Assembly (NCBI GenBank): GCA_019787685.1
Contig: JAHNUO010000011.1
Location: forward strand, 620,001 to 684,000
Source of the DNA: Chiua virens
Taxonomy: Eukaryota > Basidiomycota > Agaricomycetes > Boletales > Boletaceae
Length of the DNA: 64,000 bases
Direction of reading: 5' to 3'
Part shown: positions 20,849 through 31,985 of the stretch, in pieces
Numbering within the stretch: the first letter of the stretch is position 1
Layout: each line of letters opens with the position of its first letter
The notes under the pieces: generated by a model
Database searches by the model: none
The model's input: the letters and a program-made list of their open reading frames with translations, nothing else
What the model was told of the DNA's origin: nothing
Translations under genes and position numbers: made by a program

Positions 20849-22417
20849 CAGTGAGCAACAAAACTATTGCAATGTCTGAACACAATACAGTGCATGAAGC
20901 ACACTGCAAACACAAGAAAGAATCTGACCATGCTATAGTGAGATAAAATGTAGTATATACTCCTGGCTATAACATGTCTACCTAGGTCATGCGATTTGGA
21001 TCAGTGGCTGTGGAGATAATTCCATTTTAAACCGCTCTTGTCATTGCAACAGTTTTGTTGCTGATCTACTAGGGTATAGAAATTATATGTTACAATGAGA
21101 TATTATACCAGCAATGTGTCATATGATGCATAAACAGTTCAATATGATGTAAACACAGCAAAATATCATCACCTTTACCACATTTTTCATTATGAAATCC
21201 CTTTTCATTGATCAAACCAACCAGATCATTGCTTTCTTGAAATTAGGTCAATCAACCTGCCAGAGTTTTTTTTTCACTGGCTTCAATCACTCTACCATGA
21301 GTCATATTCATATAGAACACTGTCACAATCTTTCCAAAGCCTCTGATGGGCACCCATTCATCATTTCTCCTGCCAACATGTACTATACTGTGTGATTACT
21401 TGACACTGGAAAGGCTGGAAATGCTGTCCAGGTCACTAAAACTCTTCAATATGTAGAGAACAATCCTACACCCTCTCAAACTGTCTGCTGTCACTTGAAA
21501 AATGCTGGTATGAAAGCTGTGGCAAATCAAAAACATCCACTTCTCTCCAAGTATCATAGAAGAGGAAGACTGGATTATGCTTTAAGCCATAGATTTGGAC
21601 TGTGGAGGATTGGAAATATGTTATATGGTTATATGAGACCAGATGGTTGGAAATAGGCTTGGAAGAGGGCAGGGGAGGGCCTCAATGATAGGACTACACA
21701 GGATATAGTCAAGTTTAGAGATGGATTAGTGCTAATATGGGGTTGTGCAACTTGGAAAGAGGTTGGAGCACCTTGCAAAGTGATGGTAAAGAGAATCCAT
21801 GATTGTCCTTTACATCTCGAAGAGTTTTAATGACCTGGACAGCATTTCCAGCCTTTCCAGTGTCAAGTAATCACACAGTATAGTACATGTTGGCAGGAGA
21901 AATGATGAATGGGTGCCCATCAGAGGCTTTGGAAAGATTGTGACAGTGTTCTATATGAATATGACTCATGGTAGAGTGATTGAAGCCAGTGAAAAAAAAA
22001 CTCTGGCAGGTTGATTGACCTAATTTCAAGAAAGCAATGATCTGGTTGGTTTGATCAATGAAAAGGGATTTCATAATGAAAAATGTGGTAAAGGTGATGA
22101 TATTTTGCTGTGTTTACATCATATTGAACTGTTTATGCATCATATGACACATTGCTGGTATAATATCTCATTGTAACATATAATTTCTATACCCTAGTAG
22201 ATCAGCAACAAAACTGTTGCAATGACAAGAGTGGTTTAAAATGGAATTATCTCCACAGCCACTGATCCAAATCGCATGACCTAGGTAGACATGTTATAGC
22301 CAGGAGTATATACTACATTTTATCTCACTATAGCATGGTCAGATTCTTTCTTGTGTTTGCAGTGTGCTTTGTGCACTATATTGTGTTCAGACATTGCAAC
22401 AGTTTTGTTGCTCACTG
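20849..22417. mobile_element. Fold-back Tc1/mariner element
   Basis: 1569 bp, starting CAGTGAGCAACAAAAC and ending with its reverse complement, inserted at TA (20847-20848 and 22418-22419). Two nearly identical arms of about 600 bp (20849-21455 and 21813-22417 inverted) each contain the transposase N-terminus (MKSLFIDQTNQIIAFL..., at 21192-21395 on plus and 21871-22074 on minus). A central unique segment of about 360 bp carries a decayed middle part of the transposase. Arm differences are transitions. A smaller inverted repeat (CATTGCAACAGTTTTGTTGCTG at about 21041) lies inside each arm. Confidence 0.85.
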
Positions 22418-22419
22418 TA

Positions 22420-22863
22420 TATCAAGTTTGTCTTGGAACTCCAGATGAACTTTGGACCTTATGACCCTGTCAGAGATGCCAAACATCAGCTCAATCATCT
22501 CTCTATGAAGGATAGACAACATATTTGTTGAATTTAACAGGATTGCTTCGCAAGGTTGAGGTTATGGAGAAGGTGCCTTCTGGCACCATTTCTACAATGG
22601 GTTGCCTGACCATATCAAGGATGAGATCTCCCACATTGGCAAACCCTCCAACCTCATCCAACTTTGCTACCTCACACAAGCTATCAATGCACACTACTGG
22701 GAGTGCAAGTCCGAGATAAACCACCAAACAAAGCAACCCTCCAACAACTCTGTATCCAAGACCTTCAAGAAACACTCCACATCCAACTCCAGTAATCGTT
22801 CCAGTAACCAGAAGTTGAAAGACTCCTTGGAGTCCAAAGGCAAAGTTGCCACTACCCTCACTG
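22420..22863 (+). pseudogene. Gag of B2, second part
   Basis: Continues KFVLELQMNFGP and the MKDRQ / PDHIKDEISHIGKPSNLIQL region aligned with B1 Gag, then the Ser/Asn-rich tail. It is cut by the J solo LTR at 22864. A shift near 22530 puts the parts in different frames. Confidence 0.7.
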
Positions 22864-23571
22864 TGTTACGATAGTTCCAGGTAGGACCTAGCGTAGCCGC
22901 AAAAGCACTAAGTACCAAGTGGCTGTGATAACTCAAACAACCACCACTTGATACGTGGTGCGCTGAAGAGTTGAACAAGGGTTTCTGGTCAGTGGATTGT
23001 TACCAGAGAGACGAGTGAAAACTCAGGCATTGCTAAGAATTGTCCTTTTGGGAATCTATACCCGAGGGACGGTTGAGGGTCAAGGATTGACTGTGTAGAG
23101 TCCGAGTGTCAAAGGATGACTTGAGAAGTGCTTGGTCAAGTGGTCACAAGAAAGGATCCAAGTGGAGCAGTGATACTCAGCTTGATTGCAGAGATCAAGA
23201 CTAGAGTACAGGAGTAACACTGCGAGGTATTTATATGGTATCAAGTGTGCATGGACCAAGTGTCTAAAAGGGGTGGGCAAGAAGAGTGGAAGGGAAGAAA
23301 GCCCAAAAGGAGGAATCATATGATGCGAAGGCAGCAGACGATGACGAAGATGAAATGACAAATGCAAAGCCATCGGATGATGACGAGAATGAAATGAGTA
23401 AGAGTGATGCCATCGGATGATGACAAGAATGTAATGAGTAAGCACTCAGGTTGAGCCAGTGTGGAGTTATGTAGGGTGAAAGTGAAACGAGTACAGATGA
23501 ACATACGAGGATACCTAGGTATCGAGTAACGAGAAGTAGTACAAGTGGAATGAAAGAAAGAAATTGTAACA
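22864..23571 (-). repeat. J solo LTR inside B2 Gag
   Basis: 708 bp, TGTTACGATAGTTCC...AAATTGTAACA, flanked by CACTG (22859-22863 and 23572-23576). It has a local expansion of an ATCGGATGATGACGAGAATG-like unit (about 23370-23440), which makes it longer than the other J LTRs. Orientation is inferred from J1. Confidence 0.9.
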
Positions 23572-23576
23572 CACTG

Positions 23577-24352
23577 TCCCAAAGCCTGACTATTCTTCTA
23601 AGCTAGGCAAGGACAGTAAACTCACTGCAGAAGAATGCAAACATTGTTTTGACAATAACCTCTGCATGTTCTGTGGGAAATCCAGGCACATGGCTAAGGA
23701 TTGCTCCAAGTCTACCTCCAGGGCATCCAAGGCTCGTGTAATGAAGACCACAACTCCAGAAACAAAACCAGATACCTCCAGCATAGAGGCAAAAAAATAG
23801 TCTGCAACCTTTGCAACTCCACATGGATGGAAGATTGCGTTAACACCTCCCATGCACCTAAGGAGCTATGTCTCAAAGCATCCACTCTTTCAGATCCCAA
23901 ATTCCTTATGCCCTCAGTCTCTATAGTCTTCTATGACATTTCTTCCTTCTCTGCACTTGTAGACTCTGGCTCCTCTGATTGTTTCATAGATACAACTTTT
24001 GTCAATGACCATGAGATTTCCTCCTACTCCATACTCCCACTTCAACTCTGACTCTTCAATAGAACATCCAACTCCACCATTACTCAGGCGATTGATCTCC
24101 ATATGTTTCAAAACTGGTGATATTACTCTGATGACATTCTACATCACCCCATTGGATGGATTGTGTTCCCTTGTTCTAGGACATAACTGGCTGACCTGCC
24201 ACAATCCATTGATTGATTTGGTTTCTAGTAGTATCTCATTCCGCACACCTGAACACACCAGTCCAACACCTCCAAGTTCATCTCTGCAGCCCCCGGACTT
24301 ACCTTCTCCAGCTGACATCACCACCTCAGATACACTGCATTTCTGCAAGTAA
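23577..24352 (+). pseudogene. Gag end, zinc knuckle and protease of B2
   Basis: Resumes PDYSSKLGKDSKLTAEE, then a full knuckle CMFCGKSRHMAKDC (CX2CX4HX4C), a linker with a stop after IEAKK, and the protease with SALVDSGSSDCFID (retropepsin DSG). The LVLGHNWLTCHNPLID motif follows at about 24170. B1 lacks the second half of the knuckle, so this copy shows the ancestral state. Confidence 0.75.
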
Positions 24353-25675
24353 ATGGCTCCTCCCATCACGCTTATTAATGCAGCTGCTTTTGCATTGGCC
24401 TGCCACCTTGAAGGTTCCATACAATTTAGCCTGCAACTTTGTCCCCAGGAAACTGAGCTCTGCTCAGTCTCCACCTTCCCTGAAACCCCTGTCAATCTCT
24501 CCTCCATTCCTCTGGAATACCACAACTTCGCTAATGTGTTCAGTAAGAGTAAAGCATCCATGCTTGCTCCACATTGTGAGCACAACCTCAAGATCAATTT
24601 AGAGGAAGGTGCTTCCCCTCCAATAGGAACCACCTATTCCCTTTCTCCCTCCAAACTTGGGTCACTCTGTACATTCCTTGATGAGCATCTTGCTATGGGC
24701 TTCATCTGCCCTTCCTTCTCCACTCATGCCGCTCTGGTTCTCTTTGTCCACAAGAAGGACAGTTCACTCTGCCTTTGCATTGACTTCCGAGGACTCAATA
24801 AGATCACAAAGAAAGACTGCTACCCACTTCCCCACATCTCTGACCTCCTCAATGCTCCAAGCAACATGAAGATCTACACTAAATTTGACCTCCGGCACAT
24901 ATACCACTTAGTCTGCATCGCCAAGGGAGATGAATGGAAGTCTTCATTCTGCACGCAGTACAGATCTTACGAATGGCTTGTCATGCCTTTCAGCTTGACC
25001 AACGCCCCAGCAGCTTTCCAGTGGTTTGTTAATACCATCGTTGCTGATCTATTAGATGTTTGTGTGATAGTCTACATGGATAACATTTTAATCTACTTAG
25101 CAGATAAAGCTTCCCACTGGGAGCATGTCCAAGAGGTTCTCCGATGACTCCACAAAAACAATCTTTATGCCAAACCTGAAAAATGTGAATGGTCTACAGA
25201 CTCTACTGAGTATCTCAGGTACCAGCTCTCTCCCTCTGGTCTCTCCATGTCCCTAGAGAAAGTCAAATCTATTCAAGACTGGCCCGAACCCCGCAAGGTG
25301 AAGGACATTCAGTCCTTCCTTGGTTTTGTAACTTTCTACCAATGTTTTATCTCCAATTACTCCAATATCGTTGTTCCTTTGACTCACCTGACTCGCAAAG
25401 GCACTCCATGGAACTTTGGCAATGACTACTGCTCTGCCTTCCAGAAGCTTAAGGATGCTTTCACCTCCACACCTGTTCTGACACATTGGGTCCCTGATAC
25501 TCCCCTCATTATGGAAACAGATGCCTCCAACTACACTATTGCCAGTATTCTCTCCATCTGGTGCTCAGATGGTGAAGTCCGGCCCATTGCGTATAATTCT
25601 CAGATGTTGTCTCCTCCAGAGCTCAACTATGACACCCATGACACAGAACTCCTTTCTATACATGAAGCATTCTAA
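24353..25675 (+). pseudogene. Reverse transcriptase and RNase H of B2
   Basis: RT blocks: INLEEGASPPIGTTYSLSPS, VLFVHKKDSSLCLCIDFR, FDLRHIYHLVCI, MPFSLTNAPAAFQWFVN and VYMDNILIY. One stop follows EVLR (TGA at 25145-25147); a new stretch reads AKPEKCEW through VKSIQDWPEPRKVKDIQSFL. RNase H has METDASNYTIASIL, NYDTHDTELLSIHEAF and, after another stop, [12 protein letters not shown]. Motifs survive but stops block translation. Confidence 0.8.
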
Positions 25676-26319
25676 ACCTGGAGACATTACCTTGAAGGCT
25701 CTGGCACTCTGGTTGACATTGTCACTGACCACAAAAACCTCAAATATTTCTCTACTACAAAACTCTTGACTTGGTGACAAGCTTGCTGGTCAGAGTTCCT
25801 TAGTCAATTCAATATGATCATTCATTTCCGACCTGGATGCCTTGGAGCTAAACCTGATGCCCTCACTCAACAATGGGACATCTATCCCAGAGAGGGGGAT
25901 AGGGACTACACTCATGTCAATCCTCATAACTTCAGACCTGTCTTTACCCACAAACAGCTCACATCCTCCCTTAGAGCAACATGTCTCACTGCTCTGGTAC
26001 TCCAAGCAAGCACCCTCTTTGACCTCAAAACCCTTCATAATAATATCCTCTCCACTCTCCACTCTGATCCTCTAGCCACAGTACACATGTCTGAGTCTGA
26101 ACCCTCAGAGTCACATTGGAATGTTGATTCAGACAGTTTCTTATGCCTAGACAATTGTATCTACATCCCTAACTCCAATGATCTCCAACTCCAGGTACTC
26201 CAATACAAACATGATCATCTACTCTTTAGACATTTTAGACAAAACTGCACTTTGGAACTTATTCGCCACGAATATACTTGGCCTGGAATCAGGACATTCA
26301 TCAAAGAGTATATCTCATC
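25676..26319 (+). pseudogene. Start of integrase of B2, truncated
   Basis: The RNase H end and linker (LGAKPDALTQ at about 25850), then the integrase N-terminus HLLFRHFRQNCTLELIRHEY and TWPGIRTFIKEYIS, where coding ends at the deletion junction (26309-26319). The CC pair of the zinc finger, the whole catalytic core and the chromodomain are missing. Confidence 0.8.
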
Positions 26320-26865
26320 GATCCAACTCTGAGATCTCCGGGTTTACTCCTTCATAACTCCAGTATGATCTCTCTCTGGACACAACTCCTGATCTCTGGA
26401 CTTCACTTAGAACCTTCTCGATTTCCTCTTGTCTCTTTTCGTACTAGTGTTATATTAGTAATAACCTGTGTCTCGCTGAACAGCACAGCTCCGGCCTCTG
26501 TACATACCCGGCTCCACTCCGGTTACATACTTTCCCAATTTCCATCTTACTCAGTTTCTTACCAACCCCATTACTAATCTCCATTCTACTCCAAGTATAT
26601 AAACTGTAGTACTCCAACTTTGTACCCTCAGTCTGAATATTAGTTTTACCTTCTATTCCCTCCAAACTCCATAAGACCTTGACGGTCTTATCTCTGCTCG
26701 ACTTCACTTCGGTGTTAAGTCTCACCTCCAACCTCTGTTCTCCATTCTCCGAAATAAAGGACAGACTTGTGACAAGGGCGCACCACACACAGTGAAGCCA
26801 AGTCCCTCCGCAAGAATAACTCCGGAGTTCTGGAGTTCATACCCCGAGTAGACCCGGTCTTAACA
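26309..26865 (+). repeat. 3' LTR of B2, lacking its first bases
   Basis: Begins inside the LTR at TATATCTCATCGATCC (the TGTCATATCCCT start is deleted) and ends CCCGGTCTTAACA, followed by the GGATT duplication. Otherwise co-linear with 19536-20106. Confidence 0.9.
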
Positions 26866-27128
26866 GGATTGTGCACTGACCAGGAGTCCAAAAGGGATGG
26901 CCAGGAAGAGTGGAATGGATAAAGGCCAAAAGAAGGAATTGTACAATACAAAGGCAGCAGACAATGACAAAGAGGAAATGACCAATGCGACGGCATCGGA
27001 TGATGACAAGAAAGGGATGAGTAAGCACTTGGGTTAAGCTGGCACAGGTTACATAAATGAAGGAAGAAACGAAGTACGGATGAACATATGAGGACACCTA
27101 GGTATCAAGCATAGTGAAGTAGTACAAG

Positions 27129-28186
27129 TAGGGATGAGTGTGGGTATACCCATGGGTATCTATACACTGACCCACACCCATACCCACCTAGATACCCATA
27201 CCCATACCCATGGTGGGTATACCCATGGGTACTTAATGTAGTGAGCACTACAACTTGAAGTATTACCAGATCTGGGCAAAAAACTGAACCAAACCAAACC
27301 AAACCAGTTACAAATAGCTTCCAAATGAGCCCTCTGAGACCAAACCAAAACCATCCACAACTGGTCACAAACAGTCACAAACAGTTTTGCAACCAGTTGT
27401 AACTGATTTCAGACTGAACTGTATGGTGTGACCAGGGATGCAGGATTCAGTGTTTGTATTATGAAGACAATATCTAATATAGACTCCTAGCTAGCGACTG
27501 AGCAAATAATGAAGAGGATTGGTGCAGACATGGGTGAGCTATAAGCATTATAGAACAATGTGTCATATTCATACTCCTAAAACCTTGATCTGTGTGATCA
27601 GTTGCAGTGTACCACATGATGTGGGAATTATGCTCAGCAATATAGGGATGTATTATAGTATCAATTATGTGCTATCTACTGATCAAATAACCACAAGGAT
27701 CAGCCCAGGGATGGCCAAGATATATCAATTTCCAGGTCAGATGTCAGTTTAGGGGAGTACCACATCACATTGGTCATATAACAGCAGGAAAACTCACTAA
27801 CATTCTGTAAATACTTAAAGATGTAGATATGAGTAGGGTTAAATAGGGGCACCAGGATGACCAGTCACAAACTAGTTGTGACTAGTTGCAATCAGTTTTC
27901 TGATTTTCTGGATCTCAGAAAACTAAACTGATCTTATCTGTAACTTTCTGATAACTGAATCAATCAGAACCAGTCACAGACAGTTCAGTTTAGTTTTAGC
28001 TATTTGATGGTTCTGCAACCAGACTTTCAAACACTACTTTCAAACACTAAGGCTCACCACATACCCATACCCATGACCCATGTGGGTTACCCATACCCAC
28101 CATGGTGGGTGTGGATATGGGCATGGGTATCAAAATTCTGACCCACACCCACACCCACCTGATACCCATACCCATGCTCATCCATA
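27129..28186. mobile_element. Non-autonomous hAT element, 1058 bp
   Basis: The left end is TAGGGATGAGTGTGGGTA; the right end, reverse-complemented, is TATGGATGAGCATGGGTA. Both sides carry AGTACAAG (27121-27128 and 28187-28194), a perfect 8-bp duplication. Subterminal blocks are dense in TACCCA/TGGGTA. The middle (about 27240-28050) is a CCAGT/ACTGG-rich remnant homologous to the family-K MITEs at 1-637 and 58062-58637, ending in a tandem CTTTCAAACACTA pair. No transposase is encoded. Confidence 0.88.
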
Positions 28187-28236
28187 AGTACAAGTGGGGA
28201 AAAGAAACAAATCGTAACATTACCCCCAGAGTACAA

Positions 28237-29449
28237 TCAAAGCACCATGCAAAGATCATCTCTAGAAACTGAATGAATCCCTGATAGGACTGCCAGTGAT
28301 ATTGGCATAGCCCTCATTGTCAATGGGGTCATCACATGGGGATGCTGAGCATTGATCAGGAGACATGGAATGGTGGGGTGCATTGTGGCAGGCTCGTTGA
28401 GGTGGGGGTACAGGGAGTATGGAGTGGTGGTTACAGTGTGATGATGGCAGTGAGTTCGACAAGGACAAAGTGGATGGGATGGCAGGGCAAGGGGAGCGCC
28501 TAGCCCACGTAGATCTGGCAACAACTGGAGTAAGTTGGTTGGCCAAGGGGATGCGAGCACATACCTGAGGAGGTCATCCAGGGCACCTGGATTGGATATG
28601 GCCAGGAGACCAGGTGAGGCAGATAGGGCATTGGTACATGCCACACTCAATGTGGATATGGCCAAGCTTTCAGCATTCAAAGCAGGCCTTGTGCCAGCAG
28701 GGGTGATCATCAGGGAGGAATACCTGACCAGTCTAAAAAAGGTGTTTGGCTTTGGCACAATTGGCTGAAGAGGCAGAGGGCATGGTTGGTTGGGAGAGGG
28801 GTTTCAAAGGGGCAGTGATGTGCAGGGATAGTTCCACTTGGTAGCAGTGGAGGTCCTCTAGGAATTCGCCCATCTGCAGCTGATGCAGGGCGTGCTCAAG
28901 GTAGGATCTGATCTGATCGTGGATCTGGCCAGTGGCTGTGGATAGGTGATGATGGTTACCATGGAGGCCAAGGAGGTCTGCCTGCATGAAGGTCAAGCGT
29001 TCACATTGGAGGTATGTGAGGTATAGGGTATTCATGGGGAAGTTTAGGTCTAGGTGATGTTCAATGGGGAAAGCCATCGCAGGGTCTAGGATGAGTTTAC
29101 ACATGTGGCGAAAGTACTTGGGGGTTGACGAAGAGGAGCATGTCATATAGAAGTGGTAGTGAAGATCTACCAACGCAATAGAAGGGTAAAGAGGGTTATG
29201 GATAGGAGCAGGAGCAGGCCATTGAGGAGGAGCTCCCCATCCTGCGTCTACAGTTGCCGAAGCAGCTGGAGAAGGGGGTTGGGTAGACTCTATGACAGAT
29301 GATTTGGAGGAGAGGAAGGATTCATTGGTGACAGAGGTTGCTGGTGGTAGTAGTGGGGATTGGGGAATTGACACAGTGGGTATGAAGACGGGGACCAAAT
29401 GGATGATCTCGTTTTCGAAGTCAGGGGTAAAGCAAGAGCAATAAGTCAT
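28237..29449 (-). pseudogene. Extra ORF 3' of the J1 integrase, with two zinc knuckles
   Basis: A 238-codon frame from 29449 is followed, after one stop, by coding to about 28237. The first part is Pro/Ser-rich, then helical (FRHMCKLILDPAMAFPIEHH and HDQIRSYLEHALHQLQMGEF). The second part has CFECPKLGHIHIEC (CX2CX4HX4C) and CPICLTWSPGHIQSRC (CX2CX6HX4C), which are nucleic-acid-binding knuckles. It lies between the chromodomain and the polypurine tract, in sense orientation. It may act as a second Gag-like or RNA-binding protein. I recall similar 3' ORFs in agaricomycete gypsy elements but cannot name a family. Confidence 0.6.
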
Positions 29450-29519
29450 AATAGCTTTTAAAGAGGTAGGTGGTGGTGGTCTAAGTGGAAAGCGAGGTGG
29501 TTGTGGAGGTGGGAGAGAG

Positions 29520-29780
29520 ATAGGGTGGCTTGAGGGAAAATCCTTGGGGTGGGCGTGTTTATAAGCAGCGACAGTATCCTTGGTATTTTCTAAGTTGGTT
29601 TCAGGTTCCCAGGAGTCATCTGCTGTGGAGTACCCTTTCCATCAGATCAGGAACTTGCAGTTCCGTGGGTTTCAGTTGTATTTCAAGATCCACTCGATCT
29701 TGTATTCTTCTCCAGCGATAAGGTCCAGTGGTGGTTTTAGGAAGTTCAGACCATAGGTTTCTGATTCGTGATAGGGCAAT
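29520..29780 (-). pseudogene. Chromodomain of J1
   Basis: Minus-strand sequence EEYKIEWILKYN, stop, NPRNCKFLI, stop, WKGYSTADDSWEPETNL, a clear chromodomain interrupted by two stops. It follows the HPVFHTSVLL end of integrase and precedes the extra ORF. Confidence 0.75.
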
Positions 29781-30616
29781 TACAGTAACACAGAAGTGTG
29801 GAAGACTGGGTGGATCTTCCAGGTTTTGGGGAGGCAGAGACAGTAGGTAAGTGGAGAGAGGACTTCCATGACAGTGAAGGGTCCTTCTCGGCGAGATGCA
29901 AGTTTTGGGGAGATAAGTTCCTGTGTCAGATTGTGAGCTTCTAGCCACACCTGATCCCCTTTGGAGAAGGGTTTGAACTTCTTGAAAGAGTGGGTTTTCA
30001 TGGCTTGGCAGGTGAGTTTGTGAGCGGCGAGTGCAAAAATGGGTAAATCAGTGATAAGATCGACAGAGATGTTCTGGAATGGATGGGAGCAAGTGGACGG
30101 AATGGATGAGAGTAGAGGCATGGTCGGATGGGTGTTGACCTTGTGTTGCTGGCAAGTGGCACAACCAGAGACATAGGATTGGACAAAGGAGGCCAGGCCA
30201 GGCCACCAGAATTCAGCAGCTACCAGTTGGTGAGTTTTTAGGAAGCCAGGGTGTCTGGTGACATGGGAGTCATGGTGGCAGGCAACAATTTGTTGCTGGA
30301 GGTTGAGGTCAGGTGGAACATAAACATGGCCCTGGTAAGTCAGAACACCAGCATTATATTTCCAGTCGGAGAGGTGGGCACAGAATGACAAGGGGAGACC
30401 ACTGTCCAAGGCTTTCAAGGTGTCAAGAATGAGGTGGTCATCAACTGAGGACTTGGTGATGAGAGACTGGAGATTGAGGGTGACGAGGTTGATGAAGACA
30501 TCATCAGGGAGTAGGGTAATGTTTTCATTGTCGAATTCCAAGGTAACATGGTCTGGTTGGCGGGAGAGTGCATCAGGACCATCAAGGAGTTTGCCAGGGA
30601 CATGAGCAAACATCAA
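29780..30616 (-). pseudogene. Integrase of J1 with the catalytic core deleted
   Basis: 278 open codons. It keeps the RNase H-to-integrase linker (LLDGPDALSRQPDH), the zinc-binding HDSHVTRHPGFLKTHQ...CATCQQHK and NISVDLITDLP with the first catalytic Asp. It then jumps directly to ALAAHKLTCQAMKTHSFKKF and the C-terminal GDQVWLEAHNL / REGPFTVMEVL / KIHPVFHTSVLL. The middle of the core, including the second Asp and the Glu, is absent in frame. It cannot catalyse integration. Confidence 0.8.
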
Positions 30617-30673
30617 GTCAAAGTCAACAAGGACAAGGAGCCAACGAGCTTGTCGGCAATTCAGGTTTTGAGG

Positions 30674-31210
30674 TTAATGGAAGTATGTCAGGTTCTTGTG
30701 GTCCAAGAAGACTGTGATGGGGTGAGCACTACCACAAAGGTGATGGCGCCAGGCCTTGAAAGATTGGATTACTGCAAGGAGTTCCTGATTGTAGATGTTG
30801 TGGTTTCTCTCAGCCACATTGAAGGACTGAGAGAGGTAGGAGCAGGGTTTCCAGTCACCGTTGACATTGGTCTGGAGGAGGATGCCGCCAGTTGTGAACT
30901 TGGAGGCATCCATGGCAATGATGAAGAGTTGGGAGGTGTCAGGGAACCAGAGGACCAGATCCATGGTAAAGGCCTTTTTGAGGCATTCAAAGGTAGTGAT
31001 CTGGGGAGGGCCCCAAGACCAAGGAGTGTCTTTCTTGGTTAGATCAATGAGGGAACAAGCAATGGTTGAGTAGTCAGGAATAAACTGATGGTAAAAGTTG
31101 ACAAAGCCCATGAACAATTGGACATCCTTGAGCTTGGTGGGAGTGGGCCAGTTGGCGATGCCAGCGACCTTGATAGGGTCCATGGCAAGTTCACCAGGGC
31201 AGGTGATCAT
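30674..31210 (-). CDS. RNase H region of J1
   Basis: 178 open codons: ANWPTPTKLKDVQLFMGFVN connection, then LFIIAMDASKFTTGGILLQ (first Asp), NHNIYNQELLAVIQSF (Glu) and ITVFLDHKNLTYF (Asp). Frame-shifted relative to the RT just upstream, near 31230. Confidence 0.75.
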   Translation of the reverse strand: MITCPGELAMDPIKVAGIANWPTPTKLKDVQLFMGFVNFYHQFIPDYSTIACSLIDLTKKDTPWSWGPPQITTFECLKKAFTMDLVLWFPDTSQLFIIAMDASKFTTGGILLQTNVNGDWKPCSYLSQSFNVAERNHNIYNQELLAVIQSFKAWRHHLCGSAHPITVFLDHKNLTYFH

Positions 31211-31221
31211 TCCCAGGTATT

Positions 31222-31985
31222 CTACTTCGGTGGTGGCAAAGTGGCATTTCTCAAGCTTAAGGTGAAGTCAAGTTCCTTCATGCGGGCAAGGATACACTTG
31301 GTGCGTTCGGTGTGTTCAGTGTTGTTGCCAGAGAAGATCAAGAGGTTGTCCATGTAGATGACAAGCCATCCTTCAGCAATCATATTGCAGAAAGAGTCAT
31401 TTATGAAACATTGGAACATTGCAGGGAAGTTTGTCAATCCAAAGAACATGACTGTGGGTTCGAAGAGGCTGCAATGAGTGATAAAGGCAGCTTTCCACTG
31501 GTGGCTGTCCTTGATATGGACATTGTTGTAACCCCATTGAATGTCAAACTTGGTGAAAAGCTTTGCATCTTTTAGTTTGTCAATGAGGTCGGAGATAAGC
31601 AGAAGAGGGTATGTGTCATGAATGGTGTGCTCATTGATGTAGTGGTAGTCCTGGCAGGGGCAGAGTTTGCCATCCTTCTTTTTGATGAAAAAGAAGGGAG
31701 ATGCTTGGGGGGAGTTTGAGGGGCAGATCTTGCCATTGGCAAGGTGTTCATCAATGAAGTTGTCAGTTGCCTTCTGATCATCAGGTGACAAGGGGTAAAC
31801 TTTCCCAACCTTGGGTTGGAACAAGTCCTTGAGATGAATCTTGTGGTTGCAGAATCAGGATGGGGGCATCTGGTTGAAAGGTTCCTTTGCAAACACACAT
31901 TCAAATTCCTTGTATTCCGAAGGTAGGGTTACCTTGGCTTTGGGGGCTATGGCAGCAGGGGAGGTGACATTTGTAAGCTTCTCGG
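31222..31985 (-). pseudogene. Reverse transcriptase of J1
   Basis: RT blocks: VYPLSPDDQKATDNFIDEHL, SPFFFIKKKDGKLCPCQDY, LFTKFDIQWGYNNVHIKD, VMFFGLTNFPAMFQCFIND and active site VIYMDNLLIF. The lead-in from 31985 (VTLPSEYKEFECVFAKEPFN) has one stop. It is separated from the protease by the LTR at 31986-32691. Confidence 0.8.

Larger units (their letters stand above)
19536..26865 (+). mobile_element. Ty3/gypsy element B2, 3'-deleted
   Basis: Same family as B1, plus strand, flanked by GGATT (19531-19535 and 26866-26870). Order: 5' LTR, Gag (split by a Tc1 and a J solo LTR), protease, RT, RNase H, start of integrase, then directly the 3' LTR. An 11-bp sequence TATATCTCATC at 26309-26319 is shared by the integrase gene and the LTR, and marks a deletion joining them. 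Many stops. It keeps the complete zinc knuckle and the canonical-type protease motif that B1 lost. Confidence 0.9.
19182..28219 (-). repeat. 3' LTR of J1, split by B2 and by a hAT element
   Basis: LTR pieces 19182-19535, 26871-27128 and 28195-28219 join to about 637 bp (the 5' LTR is 627 bp). The ends are TGTTATGATAGC (plus, left) and AATCGTAACA (right). The minus-strand promoter motif TATAAATACCTCGCAG sits at about 19520. GGATT is duplicated around B2 and AGTACAAG around the hAT element. Confidence 0.9.
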
